A stretch of DNA of 27,783 nt from a virus, in IMG/VR virus record IMGVR_UViG_3300032087_005396, positions 1 to 27,783 of that record, one strand, 5' to 3'. Below are positions 27,629 to 27,783 of this stretch, one piece after another. A model generated the notes under the pieces. That model saw only the letters and a program-made list of their open reading frames with translations. It made no database searches and was not told the DNA's origin. Each line of letters begins with the position of its first letter. Positions within the stretch are counted from its first letter, which is position 1. Position numbers and translations under genes: made by a program.

Positions 27629-27657
27629 TTGACGGGGCAAAAAAGAGTGGGTATAGT
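27629..27657 (+). promoter_or_regulatory. Strong plus-strand promoter at right edge
   Basis: TTGACG (27629-27634), 17-nt spacer, TATAGT (27652-27657), start near 27664, reading out of the window. No gene start is visible from 27658 to 27783, so it must serve a gene beyond the right edge or a leader RNA. A separate TATAAT lies near 27700. Confidence 0.7.
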
Positions 27658-27783
27658 TTGACTCTATGAGACTGATATGTTAGTAACGCGCACGCGCATA
27701 TAATATAGGTGACGTGGCTAGCATAAAGTAGAAAAGTTTACAAGGTACTTTCTGGTTTACGGCTACTAAGCGGGTCGCAAACG

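Noticed and set aside
1-27783. CRISPR array, insertion sequence or integrase attachment site
   Set aside because: No regularly spaced 25-40 bp repeats with unique spacers, no transposase or integrase gene, and no convincing att-like repeat pair found by eye.

Overview
The window is part of a tailed double-stranded DNA phage (or prophage) genome with a long non-contractile (siphovirus-type) tail. Evidence: a tail-tube gene, a tail-assembly chaperone pair with a -1 slip site, a tape-measure gene, a lambda J-like tip protein and fibre genes in canonical order, with no sheath or contractile baseplate genes. Small M15-type endolysin, dCTP deaminase and many small membrane proteins suggest a Gram-negative, probably proteobacterial, host; the sequence does not identify it further. 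No head, terminase, integrase or CI-type repressor gene lies in the window, so it is only part of the genome.

Layout. (1) 1-11240, plus strand: late tail module, nearly all genes overlapping or abutting, closed by a bidirectional terminator at 11243-11269. (2) 11268-15202, minus strand: a dense operon of about 15 small genes, including the M15 endolysin, a dCTP deaminase, several single-span or secreted small proteins and zinc-ribbon/HTH-like proteins. (3) 15462-20765, minus strand: the replication operon, transcribed VRR-NUC nuclease, SNF2-like helicase, RecB-like (DUF2800) nuclease with an apparent 4Fe-4S cysteine set, putative ssDNA-binding protein, family A DNA polymerase. A small ribbon-helix-helix (RHH) gene sits on the opposite strand at each end of this operon (15307-15474 and 20811-21026). 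(4) 20811-26297, plus strand: RHH regulator, repeat-containing HNH endonuclease, RepB-type primase/SF3 helicase, a GGTACC-rich noncoding region (candidate origin), then small accessory genes. (5) 26338-27466, minus strand: three genes led by a protein with a sliding-clamp-like motif, driven from a promoter that carries three palindromes exactly 20 bp apart; a strong plus-strand promoter points out of the right edge.

The most interesting signal is a pair of about 100-nt leader elements (24208-24310 and 25381-25480), each directly upstream of an accessory gene (a solo zinc-ribbon protein and a Rha-family protein). Both can form the same two competing folds: a 21-22 bp terminator hairpin, and an upstream 8+8 bp helix pairing into that hairpin's loop. 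At least seven base pairs differ between the copies by compensatory double changes, so the structure is conserved. I do not recognise it as a known riboswitch or attenuator. Each leader-gene-terminator unit looks like an autonomous, moron-like cassette under shared RNA-level control.

Other notable points: a GT-type frameshift product whose extension carries a C-x2-C-x5-C motif; a family A polymerase with Leu at the position equivalent to E. coli Pol I 762; and a cluster of 13 GTAC sites, six of them GGTACC, just after the primase gene.
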